A DNA stretch of 34,944 nucleotides from Clostridiaceae bacterium (GTDB lineage: Bacteria > Bacillota > Clostridia > Peptostreptococcales > Tindalliaceae): positions 1-34,944 of the forward strand of contig JAGXHW010000033.1 of assembly GCA_024635995.1 (NCBI GenBank). Reading direction: 5' to 3'. The notes under the pieces are model-generated. The model was given only the letters and a program-made list of their open reading frames with translations. It did no database searches and had not been told where the DNA came from. The position numbers were made by a program, and so were the translations under genes. Below, piece by piece: positions 16,793 to 25,743 of the stretch (the first letter of the stretch is position 1; each line of letters begins with the position of its first letter).

Positions 16793-17551
16793 TTAATAAG
16801 TGCCGCTGAATCCGTGCATTGTTTTTATGTTGTGCAGATTTTCTTTAATGCGCTCTATCTGTGTTTCAATTTCACCATTTCGGTAGATAAAAAACCCTTC
16901 CAGATCCACGATCATAATTCGGTTTTCAGTTTCATCATAAACCAGATTTTGCAGATCCCAATCACCATGAATATACCCAAATTCATTTAGAAATTTCTCC
17001 AGATTGCAAATCAGCTCATTGGCTGACTGCTTTAGTTTAAGGTGAACATTCCGCTCGATAATGGCAGCGCCCTCAAGCACTTCTGCTAAATTATACCCGT
17101 TTATATAAGGCGACACATACCCACCATCACGATATATCTCAACAACCTCTACGATATGCTCACTCAAATATTTCAACTTTGTCAAACCTCTCAGTGTGTT
17201 GCAGAAATCAATGTAGTCTTCCTCTCTTCGGATGGAACGCACAAAATGGCGGCTGAACCTCGTGTCTTTTCTTGGGATTTTGACAATATATACCGACTCA
17301 CCATCCCGTTTTAAGAATACTTTGTAGACACCATGCCTGATCTTATCTCCCAACACCAGGTCCTCGTACATTTTTTGTTTTTTATAGTAAGACCACCTGA
17401 AAGGATTGATGGCTTTGTAAATCGTTTCAGGTCTCCAGAATTCCCGATTCCTTTTAACCAGGGATCTTTTCATTCTGGCCATCGATCTCAGCCACAATAA
17501 GTGACCATGAGCATTTTGAGTCTTGACCCAACTAACAAAGCGACTGGTCAA
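16793..17551 (-). CDS. Lipopolysaccharide-kinase-like (Kdo/WaaP/RfaY-type) protein
   Basis: 252 residues with a protein-kinase-like fold. VYIVKIPRK contains the candidate ATP-binding lysine, YIHGDWDLQNLV is the catalytic HGDxxxxN loop, and MIVDLEGF supplies the metal-binding DLE that replaces DFG. This pattern is typical of the Kdo/heptose kinases of LPS core synthesis and of related sugar kinases. In a Gram-positive EPS locus it probably phosphorylates a sugar or lipid-linked glycan, but the substrate is unknown. The strong site AGGAGGTG precedes a TTG at 17551 by six bases; the in-frame GTG at 17560 lies inside that ribosome binding site and is unlikely to be used. Confidence 0.75.
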   Translation of the reverse strand: MTSRFVSWVKTQNAHGHLLWLRSMARMKRSLVKRNREFWRPETIYKAINPFRWSYYKKQKMYEDLVLGDKIRHGVYKVFLKRDGESVYIVKIPRKDTRFSRHFVRSIRREEDYIDFCNTLRGLTKLKYLSEHIVEVVEIYRDGGYVSPYINGYNLAEVLEGAAIIERNVHLKLKQSANELICNLEKFLNEFGYIHGDWDLQNLVYDETENRIMIVDLEGFFIYRNGEIETQIERIKENLHNIKTMHGFSGTY

Positions 17552-17851
17552 AATGATCACCTCCTAACACACAGTATATCCACCAATATACCCTTATTGG
17601 CTTGCATTCCATCATATAAAGTGAGTTTTTAAGCTTGTTTGATCTGTCATTTTTTCTGTTGAACACGTCAAACTGTACTATTTTAATTAGCCTTTTTTGT
17701 GCAAGAAAGACTGTGAAACACAATGAATGATGAGAGTTAGATTTGCGAGTTGGTTATTGGGGTATTAGAAAACCATGATCTTTATTATAACCAACGAAAT
17801 TTTCCCTTCATGAATCCTGGCCATATACATTTGCAAAAGGAGGTTTGTCAG
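17552..17851. promoter_or_regulatory. Divergent intergenic region with a probable + strand promoter
   Basis: 300 bases between the kinase-like gene and the Wzz-like gene. On the + strand TTGAAC (17659-17664) and TTTAAT (17682-17687) are separated by exactly 17 bases, a plausible sigma-A promoter for the wzz-wzy unit. AAAGGAGG (17836-17843) is the ribosome binding site for the next gene. No convincing - strand promoter, hairpin or RNA element was found. Confidence 0.45.
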
Positions 17852-18556
17852 ATGGTCCCTTTTTTCAGAAACCTGTTGAAGTATAAGTATTATTTTATCG
17901 GCATCATTTTGGTTGCCATCGTATTAAATTATTTTTTTGTGATTAGAAATTTTGAAGCCACTTACCGTTCTCAGACAACACTGCTCATCAGTAGACGAGG
18001 TGTTGAAACCGAACCTAATGTGCTGCAAAACGAGGATGATGCAATTCAGGAAGACCAGTTATTTGAAAATACACAGGAGTTGCTGCAATCGTTCCAGGTA
18101 AGCGAAAGACTGGTGAATGACATACCTGGTATTATTATGAGTACACGGGTATTGGATGAAATCAACCGACATTTGATTGAAAGCGAGGTAGGGATATCGT
18201 CTTACTCGATGACCAACTTTAGAGATCAGCTGACAACAGAAATTATTACCAATTCAAGAATTGTTGAAGTGTCAATTGCAAACAATAACCCGGCGGCAGC
18301 ACAATTAATTGCACAAACCATAGCGGAAACAACCAGGCAAATTGTCATTGAAATATATGAGCAGGACTATGTCAACATCATCAAAGAGGCAGAGGAACCA
18401 CGACAACCCGATGGCATTGTGCAGAAACATTTATGGGTCATTGGCGCCTTCGGTGGGATTTTAATTGGTTTCTTACTGATACTAATCATAACAATTGTCA
18501 ATAACCATCAATTGGATGGAAGGGATGAGTCATACACCACTCATTCGTATAGGTAA
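17852..18556 (+). CDS. Wzz/YveK-like polysaccharide co-polymerase (chain-length regulator)
   Basis: 234-residue membrane protein with the Wzz architecture: an N-terminal helix (about 14-32, YFIGIILVAIVLNYFFVI), an extracytoplasmic region starting with the family-typical ATYRSQTTLLISR, and a C-terminal helix (about 193-216) preceded by EEPRQPDG. It would set EPS chain length with the Wzy polymerase encoded next. No BY-kinase domain is fused and none is encoded nearby. The ATG at 17852 is chosen because AAAGGAGG ends eight bases upstream and the membrane helix follows at normal distance; the longer frame from 17750 would add a non-conserved leader. Confidence 0.85.
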   Translation: MVPFFRNLLKYKYYFIGIILVAIVLNYFFVIRNFEATYRSQTTLLISRRGVETEPNVLQNEDDAIQEDQLFENTQELLQSFQVSERLVNDIPGIIMSTRVLDEINRHLIESEVGISSYSMTNFRDQLTTEIITNSRIVEVSIANNNPAAAQLIAQTIAETTRQIVIEIYEQDYVNIIKEAEEPRQPDGIVQKHLWVIGAFGGILIGFLLILIITIVNNHQLDGRDESYTTHSYR

Positions 18557-18635
18557 GCATTAGGCTAACATGATCAGACAGACCCAGTCATTAGTGGTGA
18601 TACCGAGTTAAATCGTTAAGAAAGAAGCTGAAGCT

Positions 18636-20126
18636 ATGATCAGTCAATTAGACAGATATTGGATAGGGTTATTAATGGTTGCAGCACTTGGAATGAGCGT
18701 CATGTTATCGATGGACACACCCATGATGGCGTTGATTATTCCTGCTGCCTTTATTCTGGCGGTACTTCTTCTGGGAAACAGCCAGCGTAGTCTTTTCATT
18801 TCCATCCTCGCGTTACCCCTCCTTGGGACTGTGATCATGGGAACCAATGTCTTGCCTGTACCTGGCGCGAAGGTCAGTAATTTTATTCTTATTATTGCAC
18901 TGGTAGGCTTTCTCATAAACGAAAAACTGGAATTTTCCGATGTAAAACCGGCAGTGATTTTTTATGCAGGAAGCATGGTGCTTCTATTGGTTGCAGCTTT
19001 GCGATCAGGTCACGTCGCGGCACACACCATGGAATTTTGGAACGAAAGTTATTCGCCGGGAAAATTCTTTTTTTCTCATGGCATTATCCAGGCACTGAGA
19101 AGTGTTCCCTTTATTATGATTGTGGCATCAGTCAGGAACAGGGATGAAATCTATCAACTGGCAAAATATTTGGCTGTTTCCATGGTGCTGTTATCAATGA
19201 CGATCCTGGGGATTTTTATTGTTGAAGTTCCTCCAAACACTGAGTTTTTTATAGTTCGGGGAATAATAGCAGAATACCTTGGAATGCATGGGAATAATCT
19301 GGCTGATTTTCTGATAGTGGGTGTGCCATTCTTACTGACATTTTCGCTGGACAAAAAAAATCCATACCGAATGTGGATGTATGCAGCGGTGGTATTGGCT
19401 TTAGGGGCAACGGCGGTTACCTACTCAAGAGCAGCCTATTTTTTAATTATCCTGTCATTCATTGCAGTGATCTTCATGACGAAAAAGTATAAGCTAATTA
19501 TTCCCATTATTATAACAGGGCTTATGATAAGCTTCTTTATGCCCAGCGTGGTTGACAGGGCAATGACGGGCTTCGATACTGGTGATCCCAGTGTTTTATC
19601 TGCAGGACGGACGGATATGATTTGGCGATCAGTTATAAAAGACCTTAAAATAGAATGGCAATCAGCACCTGAGAGAGTTATTTTTGGGTACGGCCGATAT
19701 GGGGTGCTTGATCTCCGGGATTTCAAGAATCAGAAGATGATTCGAACAACCCAGGCTCATAATATGTACCTGGACATTATCATAAATTCAGGCCTGCTGG
19801 GATTGTTTTTTTACCTGGCTTTCTTTTTCTGGATAATAGGCAAGCTTGTGATTGCTTTTTTCTCGGCAAAGGTGAGGGAGCATGAGCAGAATCTCTATCT
19901 GGTCACAGGGTTACTGGTTTCAATTGGTGGGTTTTTAATCAGAGGGTTTACAGACAGCTTTTTCTCACCCCAGCTTTCCAATGCCTTTATGTACATCGTT
20001 GTAGCCATTGCTTTTGCAGCGCTGAGTAAAAATGGACCACTGGTAGACGATAAAACAACTGATGCACCCCATGATCTCAGTCAAATGAGCTCGTCGAAAA
20101 CCGTGACGACAATCACTCAATCATGA
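18636..20126 (+). CDS. O-antigen polymerase/ligase-like membrane protein (Wzy family)
   Basis: 496 residues, about 11-12 hydrophobic helices. The large extracytoplasmic loop and following segment carry the O-antigen ligase/polymerase (Wzy_C) signature TTQAHNMYLDIIINSGLLGL (about 367-386), with YSRAAYFLIIL before it. It would join lipid-linked repeat units at the outer face of the membrane. The C-terminal tail (about 465-496) is polar and Ser/Thr-rich. It lies 79 bases after the Wzz-like gene and 24 bases before the UDP-GlcA epimerase, all on one strand. Polymerase is favoured over ligase because a Gram-positive cell has no lipid A acceptor. Confidence 0.85.
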   Translation: MISQLDRYWIGLLMVAALGMSVMLSMDTPMMALIIPAAFILAVLLLGNSQRSLFISILALPLLGTVIMGTNVLPVPGAKVSNFILIIALVGFLINEKLEFSDVKPAVIFYAGSMVLLLVAALRSGHVAAHTMEFWNESYSPGKFFFSHGIIQALRSVPFIMIVASVRNRDEIYQLAKYLAVSMVLLSMTILGIFIVEVPPNTEFFIVRGIIAEYLGMHGNNLADFLIVGVPFLLTFSLDKKNPYRMWMYAAVVLALGATAVTYSRAAYFLIILSFIAVIFMTKKYKLIIPIIITGLMISFFMPSVVDRAMTGFDTGDPSVLSAGRTDMIWRSVIKDLKIEWQSAPERVIFGYGRYGVLDLRDFKNQKMIRTTQAHNMYLDIIINSGLLGLFFYLAFFFWIIGKLVIAFFSAKVREHEQNLYLVTGLLVSIGGFLIRGFTDSFFSPQLSNAFMYIVVAIAFAALSKNGPLVDDKTTDAPHDLSQMSSSKTVTTITQS

Positions 20127-20150
20127 CAAATGGCTTTAAGGAGGATTTGT

Positions 20151-21128
20151 ATGAAGAAGTCTGATCTGTTAATAACAGGCGCAGCGGGGTTTATCGGTTT
20201 TCATCTTTCCTTGTCATGCCTGAAAAAAGGGGAAAAAGTGGTCGGCATTGACAATTTGAATGATTACTATGACCCGAATCTGAAAATGAAGCGTTTGGAA
20301 ATACTGAAAGAATACGACAGCTTCACTTTTCTGCAGATTGATCTTAAGGACAAAGACAGGTTGGACAGTCTCTTCACATCTCATGCCTTTGACACGGTGG
20401 TCAATTTAGCTGCCCAGGCAGGCGTCCGCTATAGCATCGAGAATCCGTATGCATACATGGATTCAAATATGACCGGCTTCTTAAACATACTGGAAGCCTG
20501 CCGCCGACATCCTGTACGGCATTTGGTCTACGCATCTTCCAGTTCAGTGTACGGGGGAAATCAAAAGGTGCCTTTTTCAACTGATGATTCAGTGGATCAC
20601 CCAGTCAGCTTATATGCAGCTACTAAAAAAGCCAACGAGTTAATGGCACACACCTACAGCCATCTCTATGGCATACCAACAACTGGGCTCCGTTTTTTTA
20701 CGGTTTATGGACCATGGGGAAGGCCGGACATGGCCTATTACTCTTTTTCTGACAACATTATGAAGGGTATACCCATTAAGGTTTTTAACCACGGTAAAAT
20801 GGAACGGGATTTCACCTACATTGATGATGTGGTGGAAGGAATTGAGAGAATCATCCCCCTTGCCCCCACTTCAAAGCCACCCTATAAAATCTATAACATT
20901 GGGAACACCAATCCAGTTCAGTTGGAAAAATTCATAGGCATTCTTGAGAGATACCTTGGAAAAAAAGCGCAGAAGGAATACATGGACATGCAGCCGGGTG
21001 ATGTAGTGAGAACATACGCAGACATCTCGGGTTTAACAAAAGACACAGGCTATACACCGTCGACAGGGATTGAAGAAGGACTGGAAAAATTTGTCGGGTG
21101 GTTTAAAGAATACCATCAAACAACGTAA
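20151..21128 (+). CDS. UDP-glucuronate 4-epimerase
   Basis: Interconverts UDP-glucuronate and UDP-galacturonate. 325 residues, extended SDR: cofactor motif ITGAAGFIGFH (8-18), GIDNLNDYYDPNLKMKRL (the CapI/LspL-type signature that separates this group from GalE), NLAAQAGVRYSIENP, catalytic YAATK, and TVYGPWGRPDMA. ATG 20151 has AAGGAGG (20138-20144) six bases upstream; the in-frame ATG at 20130 lies before that site. Together with Ugd it gives UDP-GalA, the monomer that pectate lyases act on after polymerisation, which connects it to the three PL10-type proteins. The unit ends at the terminator at 21171-21205. Confidence 0.9.
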   Translation: MKKSDLLITGAAGFIGFHLSLSCLKKGEKVVGIDNLNDYYDPNLKMKRLEILKEYDSFTFLQIDLKDKDRLDSLFTSHAFDTVVNLAAQAGVRYSIENPYAYMDSNMTGFLNILEACRRHPVRHLVYASSSSVYGGNQKVPFSTDDSVDHPVSLYAATKKANELMAHTYSHLYGIPTTGLRFFTVYGPWGRPDMAYYSFSDNIMKGIPIKVFNHGKMERDFTYIDDVVEGIERIIPLAPTSKPPYKIYNIGNTNPVQLEKFIGILERYLGKKAQKEYMDMQPGDVVRTYADISGLTKDTGYTPSTGIEEGLEKFVGWFKEYHQTT

Positions 21129-21170
21129 TGCTGTCGAAAGCAGATGAATAAGACCAAATAAATTTTATGA

Positions 21171-21205
21171 GCAGTGCCGGTATTTAATCGGACTGTCTTT
21201 TTTTT
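21171..21205 (+). terminator. Rho-independent terminator after the UDP-GlcA epimerase gene
   Basis: CAGTGCCG (21172-21179) pairs with CGGACTG (21189-21195) with one bulged G, followed by a run of eight T (21198-21205). It separates the EPS unit from the ABC exporter. Confidence 0.75.
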
Positions 21206-21243
21206 GTCAAGAATGAAACAAACAAAAAGGAACTGCGTAATGT

Positions 21244-23814
21244 ATGGAAGAAGCAATAATGAAAGAACCAGGCGGTGAAATGATGGGAACAATACTCAAG
21301 TACATTCTGAAAAATATCTGGGAGAAAAAGTTTCGCACTTTTCTCATTGTGATCGCCATTACTTCTTCGGCGGCGCTGTTTTTTGCCTCCAACGCCATTG
21401 CCGGTACCATGACAGTGATGTATGAAAACCAGATGCGGATGCAAACGGGCCAAGCCTCACTGCTAATTCGGGCGGATGACCAATCTCCCTCCCGGATGTT
21501 CCGCATTGCGGCTGATGCCGTGGAAGGGGTGGCACTGACAGCAGGGGAAGTTTCCATGGGAGGGACATACACTGTGCCACGGAATGGCGGCGAAAGTGTT
21601 CATCCAGAAACAGCACAGTTACAGATTCGAGGGTTCAGGTTGGATGACTTGGATGTGTTCAACCCTGTTAACTTTCAGCAAAAAGCTGTAGGAAGGCCCT
21701 TCGCCGGCAACCATATCATCCTCAATCAACGCTTTGCAGACCAGTATGGGTTTCAAACGGGTGATGTGATTAATCTGGAAATCATGGGGTCAAAACGTCG
21801 GCTGGTGGTGTGGGGCATTGCCCGGCCTACGGGTGTGTTCCAGGACTCGCCTCAGTCGGAAACCCGTACTGCCGTGATACCTTTGGACTATGCCTCATCC
21901 CTGTCCGGGGTGCAGGGCAGTGTTAGTACCGCCTACGTGGTTCTGGCACCCGGGGCAGATGAGACGCAAGTACAGGCACGGCTGGAAGCCATCTACTCTC
22001 GCTATGATGTCAGTCCACCTTTTTCTCCCGAAGATATCTCCGGCATGCTGGACACGATCATCATGCCCTTTTTTCTCATGACCACCATGGTGTTGTTCAT
22101 CAGTGTGTTTATTATCTATTCAACCTTCAAGGTAATCACGGTGGAACGGCTGCCGGTGATCGGTACTTTTCGCAGCGTTGGTGCCACCCGAAAAACCACA
22201 GACGCAGTACTTTTGGGTGAAAGCCTGGCTTATGGTGTATTGGGAGGGCTCCTTGGTTTGGGCGCCGGAGTAGGTATCTTGTACGGTATGACCTCCATTT
22301 TAGCCAACGACCCTTGGAGCGGGCAGATGGATTTTTCAATGGAATTCGGGCCGGGGCATTTAGCCAGTGCGTTCATTTTGGCGGTGTGTGTTTCCGTGAT
22401 CAGTTCCTGGATTCCCATTGCCAGGGTTTCAAAAATTCCCATCAAAGAGCTTGTGCTGAACCTGGTGGATAACCACAGCCGCCGAAAAAACTGGAAGTCA
22501 GTGGCAGCAGTGTCGCTGCTCCTCTTTGGTACACTGGCACCCCGTCTGGCACCGCATATACTGGCGCTGCCTGCCAGTGCGTTAGGGATTTTTGCCACCA
22601 TTACGGGAGTTGTCATGGCCGTGCCGTTGCTGACCAGTGCTTTTCTCTTGCTTTTCGGTCACCTATACGGCTTGATTTTTGGAAACGAAGGTATTCTGGC
22701 AGTGAAAAACCTGAGGGACAATAAAAACATCCTAAACAACATCACCTTGCTGACCATTGGTATTGCCGTGCTTTTGATGATCAACACCATCAGCTACAGT
22801 GTGGGGGTGGAGGTGCTGAACGCGTACCGTGACTGGCAGTTTGACCTCATGGTCAGCGTCGCTCAGGCAGACCGGAGTACTGAACAATCACTCCGTGCTG
22901 TACCGGGGGTAGCGTCCACCTATGCTGCCCGTGAGCAGTGGGGGGAGGTCACTGTCAGCAGCCATGAATACCCTTTGCGGTACCTGCAGGGCATCGACCC
23001 TCTCACTTACCGGGATTTCATAGCCTTTCGCCCCCTGAACGGGGCAGATGCCGATGAATTGCTGACAAAATTAGGGGAAGGCCGGTATATTATTCCTGCC
23101 AGTATGATGCAAAAAACCCTCCAACTTGAAGTGGGAGACGCATTGACCCTGGAAATGCCCGGCGGGCCTAAAGAGTACCAAGTGATCGGTTTCTATGACT
23201 CTATGATGATGAATGGCAGCAATGCCATCATTCACCAGCAGTATTACAGGAGTGACATGGGGAATCGGTTCATTGATACCTATTTTGTCCGCATCGATGA
23301 GGGAGCAGAAGCCGACCAGGTGTTGGCAGACATCCGCAGCAAATTTCAGCGTCGTGGCTTCTGGGGGCAGACCAACCAGGCCATGGAAGACATGAACATA
23401 GAGTCTAACAAACAGTTTTTCGTGATTTTAAAAGGGTTCTCCATCCTGGCCATGGTCATTGGTGTGTTCGGGGTGTTCAACAATTATGTCATCAGCTTTA
23501 TTGAACGCCGCCGCTCCCTGGCCATTATGAAATCGGTTGGCATGAGTCGGCGCCAGGTGATTAAAATGATTTTTGCAGAAGCCATTACCGGTGGCTGCAT
23601 TGCCGGAGCTGTGGGGGTGCTGGGAGCTATTCTCATGCTGCTGGGGGTACCCTACCTCATGGACGCTACCAATGTACCCATTGGCATACACTTTGTCAAC
23701 AGCTTCTTTGCCACGGCCATTCAGGGAGGCATTATCATTGCTGTACTGGCCTCTCTGAGCCCGGCCATGAAAAATGCCCGGATGAACATTGTGGAAGCCA
23801 TTAAATATGAATAG
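21244..23814 (+). CDS. MacB/FtsX-type ABC transporter permease (two-repeat)
   Basis: 856 residues built as two FtsX-type halves. Helix about 27-50 is followed by an extracytoplasmic MacB-PCD-like domain (about 55-270), three helices (about 275-400), a central pair (about 420-490), another helix and second extracytoplasmic domain (about 500-715), then three C-terminal helices. RRRSLAIMKSVGMSRRQV near residue 755 is the coupling motif that contacts the ATPase. Such permeases do not translocate through a channel but move lipoproteins, peptides or antibiotics by mechanotransmission. The start is uncertain: ATG 21244, 21259, 21280 and 21283 are all in frame. It is followed by the ATPase and a lipoprotein adaptor, as in YknXYZ/MacAB systems. 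Substrate unknown. Confidence 0.88.
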   Translation: MEEAIMKEPGGEMMGTILKYILKNIWEKKFRTFLIVIAITSSAALFFASNAIAGTMTVMYENQMRMQTGQASLLIRADDQSPSRMFRIAADAVEGVALTAGEVSMGGTYTVPRNGGESVHPETAQLQIRGFRLDDLDVFNPVNFQQKAVGRPFAGNHIILNQRFADQYGFQTGDVINLEIMGSKRRLVVWGIARPTGVFQDSPQSETRTAVIPLDYASSLSGVQGSVSTAYVVLAPGADETQVQARLEAIYSRYDVSPPFSPEDISGMLDTIIMPFFLMTTMVLFISVFIIYSTFKVITVERLPVIGTFRSVGATRKTTDAVLLGESLAYGVLGGLLGLGAGVGILYGMTSILANDPWSGQMDFSMEFGPGHLASAFILAVCVSVISSWIPIARVSKIPIKELVLNLVDNHSRRKNWKSVAAVSLLLFGTLAPRLAPHILALPASALGIFATITGVVMAVPLLTSAFLLLFGHLYGLIFGNEGILAVKNLRDNKNILNNITLLTIGIAVLLMINTISYSVGVEVLNAYRDWQFDLMVSVAQADRSTEQSLRAVPGVASTYAAREQWGEVTVSSHEYPLRYLQGIDPLTYRDFIAFRPLNGADADELLTKLGEGRYIIPASMMQKTLQLEVGDALTLEMPGGPKEYQVIGFYDSMMMNGSNAIIHQQYYRSDMGNRFIDTYFVRIDEGAEADQVLADIRSKFQRRGFWGQTNQAMEDMNIESNKQFFVILKGFSILAMVIGVFGVFNNYVISFIERRRSLAIMKSVGMSRRQVIKMIFAEAITGGCIAGAVGVLGAILMLLGVPYLMDATNVPIGIHFVNSFFATAIQGGIIIAVLASLSPAMKNARMNIVEAIKYE

Positions 23815-23860
23815 ATCAGTTCTAATACGCGTCAACAATCAATAAGAAAGAGGGATAAAG

Positions 23861-24551
23861 ATGCCTGAAGCCATCAAAATAGAAAACCTGAACAAGACCT
23901 ATTTGCTAGGAGAGGTCCCAGTGGAAGTCCTTCAAAACATCAACCTGACCATTGATGAAGGGGAGTTTGTGACCATTATGGGTCCTTCCGGATCAGGAAA
24001 AAGCACACTTTTGTACCTTATGGGCGGACTGGATCAGCCCACCTCCGGGAAAATACGGCTGGCGGGAACAGAATTGTCCGGGCTGTCGGACAAAGAACAA
24101 AGTATCATGCGCCGGCGTCAGGTTGGGTTTGTGTTCCAGTTTTACAACCTGGTACCTAACCTGACGGTGGAAGACAACATTTTACTACCGCTATTGTTGG
24201 ATGGAAAAAAAGCAAAAGAACACCAGACACGACTGGAAGAAATCATGGCAACGGTGGAACTGACAGACCGGCGGAAAAACACCCCGCGAGCTTTCCGGTG
24301 GTCAGCAGCAACGGGTGGCCATCGCCCGGGCACTGATGAACAACCCGGACATTATTCTGGCGGACGAGCCAACAGGCAACCTGGACAGCCGCACCACGGA
24401 AGAAGTGATGCAGTTATTGGCCAGGATCAACCGGGAACAGGGAAAAACCATTGTCCAAGTGAGTCATTCTGTGGAGACGGCGGCTTACGGCAATCGAATT
24501 ATACAGGTGCGGGACGGAAAGGTATGGGATGAACATGAAGAAATTGCATAG
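23861..24551 (+). pseudogene. MacB/LolD-type ABC transporter ATP-binding protein, frameshifted
   Basis: ATPase partner of the permease. The first frame (from ATG 23861) has Walker A GPSGSGKST and the Q-loop VFQFYN, but after residues TDRRKNTPR at about 24287 it turns to non-homologous sequence. The correct continuation is in another frame: [16 protein letters not shown] (ABC signature), IILADEPTG (Walker B) and VSHSVE (switch histidine), ending at 24551. Joining them restores an unbroken protein of about 231 residues with normal spacing if two bases are added at CGCG (about 24285-24288), so loss of one CG from a CGCGCG run is the simplest explanation. Everything else is intact, so this may be a recent mutation or a sequencing error. 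Its 3' end overlaps the adaptor gene. Confidence 0.88.
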
Positions 24552-25545
24552 CGGTGAGATGAAAAAAATTGGGTTGGTATTGGCGCTGTTTGCGACGCTT
24601 ATGCTGACAGCCTGCGACAGTGCCAACGGCGAGACGGAAGTGGAAGAAGTGGACCTGTCTGTAGTGAGTCATCAGGTGGAAGCTTTTGGCCGGGTCAATG
24701 TGAGTGAAGAAATGAGTGTCAGCCTGGATGTTAGTGCCAGGGTGGCAGAGATGCTGGTGAAAGATGGTCAGCAGGTCACAGCCGGAGAACCGGTACTGGC
24801 CTTGGACCTGACAGAGTACCAGCATCAGGCAGCGGAACTGAGAGCCGAATTGGATGTCGCCCAGGCAGAAGTCCGAGCCCAGGCGGCTGAATTGGGACAG
24901 GAAACAGATCGTCTTGCACAGGACTTGGCTTTTGCTGAGGAGGAACTGGCTCAGTCTCAGAAAGACCTGGAAGCACGGCTGGCACTGCAGGAGGCCGGTG
25001 CCATTGCCCAGGAGGAAGTGGACCGGTACTTGAGAGAAGCCGCTTCTCGTGAAAAACATGTACAGGATCTTTCACTGAGACTAAATCAACAATCCGGTAT
25101 TCAGCAACTGAACATTGGCCGAGAGAAGGTGGCTGCCCTGGAAGGAAGCCTGCAGCGAATGGAAGAACGCCTGAATCAGATTTTTCTGGATGAAAATCAC
25201 ATCGTTTGTCCTTATGACCGGGGGGCTGTGGTGGACCTGGAACTGAATGAAGGTGACCGTGTGGACGCCAGCCAGCGATTACTCCAGTTCATTAACCTGG
25301 ATACACTGGTGGTGGAAGCGGATGTGCTGGAGGAATTTATCCGGGACGTGAACATTGGGTCAAAGGTCACATTGGTACCGGCAGCGGATCGCAGCAGGTC
25401 CTATCAGGGAAAAGTCACAGCCATTGCAGATACCGCCTTTGTGGTGAATAATGAGACTGTGGTGCCTGTCACGATTTCAATTGAAAATGCCGATGATTTT
25501 CTGCGCCCTAATTTCAATGTGGATGTGTTCATCGATATCCCGTAA
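24529..25545 (+). CDS. HlyD/MacA-type membrane fusion lipoprotein (ABC exporter adaptor)
   Basis: 338 residues. A lipobox LTAC (Cys29 from the first ATG) marks a lipoprotein fixed to the outer face of the membrane. Residues about 60-95 and 225-260 look like the two halves of a lipoyl/barrel-sandwich domain, separated by a long alanine/glutamate-rich coiled coil (about 95-225) and followed by a beta-barrel domain. This is the usual order of RND/ABC membrane fusion proteins such as MacA and YknX. The start overlaps the ATPase end by 23 bases; ATG 24559, which gives a shorter signal peptide, is also possible. It connects the permease to its substrate on the cell surface. Confidence 0.87.
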   Translation: MNMKKLHSGEMKKIGLVLALFATLMLTACDSANGETEVEEVDLSVVSHQVEAFGRVNVSEEMSVSLDVSARVAEMLVKDGQQVTAGEPVLALDLTEYQHQAAELRAELDVAQAEVRAQAAELGQETDRLAQDLAFAEEELAQSQKDLEARLALQEAGAIAQEEVDRYLREAASREKHVQDLSLRLNQQSGIQQLNIGREKVAALEGSLQRMEERLNQIFLDENHIVCPYDRGAVVDLELNEGDRVDASQRLLQFINLDTLVVEADVLEEFIRDVNIGSKVTLVPAADRSRSYQGKVTAIADTAFVVNNETVVPVTISIENADDFLRPNFNVDVFIDIP

Positions 25546-25600
25546 AACCCTTAGGATTATCTAATTGAAGACAAAGGAATGGCCGGAACACAATCTAAAA

Positions 25601-25635
25601 ATCCCGTAGAAATCTACGGGATATCTTTTATTTTT
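25601..25635 (+). terminator. Rho-independent terminator of the ABC export unit
   Basis: A 9-bp perfect stem ATCCCGTAG / CTACGGGAT with loop AAAT, followed by the T-rich stretch to 25635. Confidence 0.88.
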
Positions 25636-25743
25636 GCAGCACGCTGTGAATATCCGTGCGCTGTGGTTTTAGCGATCTTTCTGAGGGTATATTTAAGTAA
25701 AGGATACTTGCGTTGTGAATACAGACACTAAAGGAAGTCAGTG

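Noticed and set aside
24270-24310. Programmed ribosomal frameshift in the ABC ATPase gene.
   Set aside because: No slippery heptamer or downstream structure is apparent, and ABC ATPases are not known to use frameshifting; a CG slip or sequencing error is simpler.
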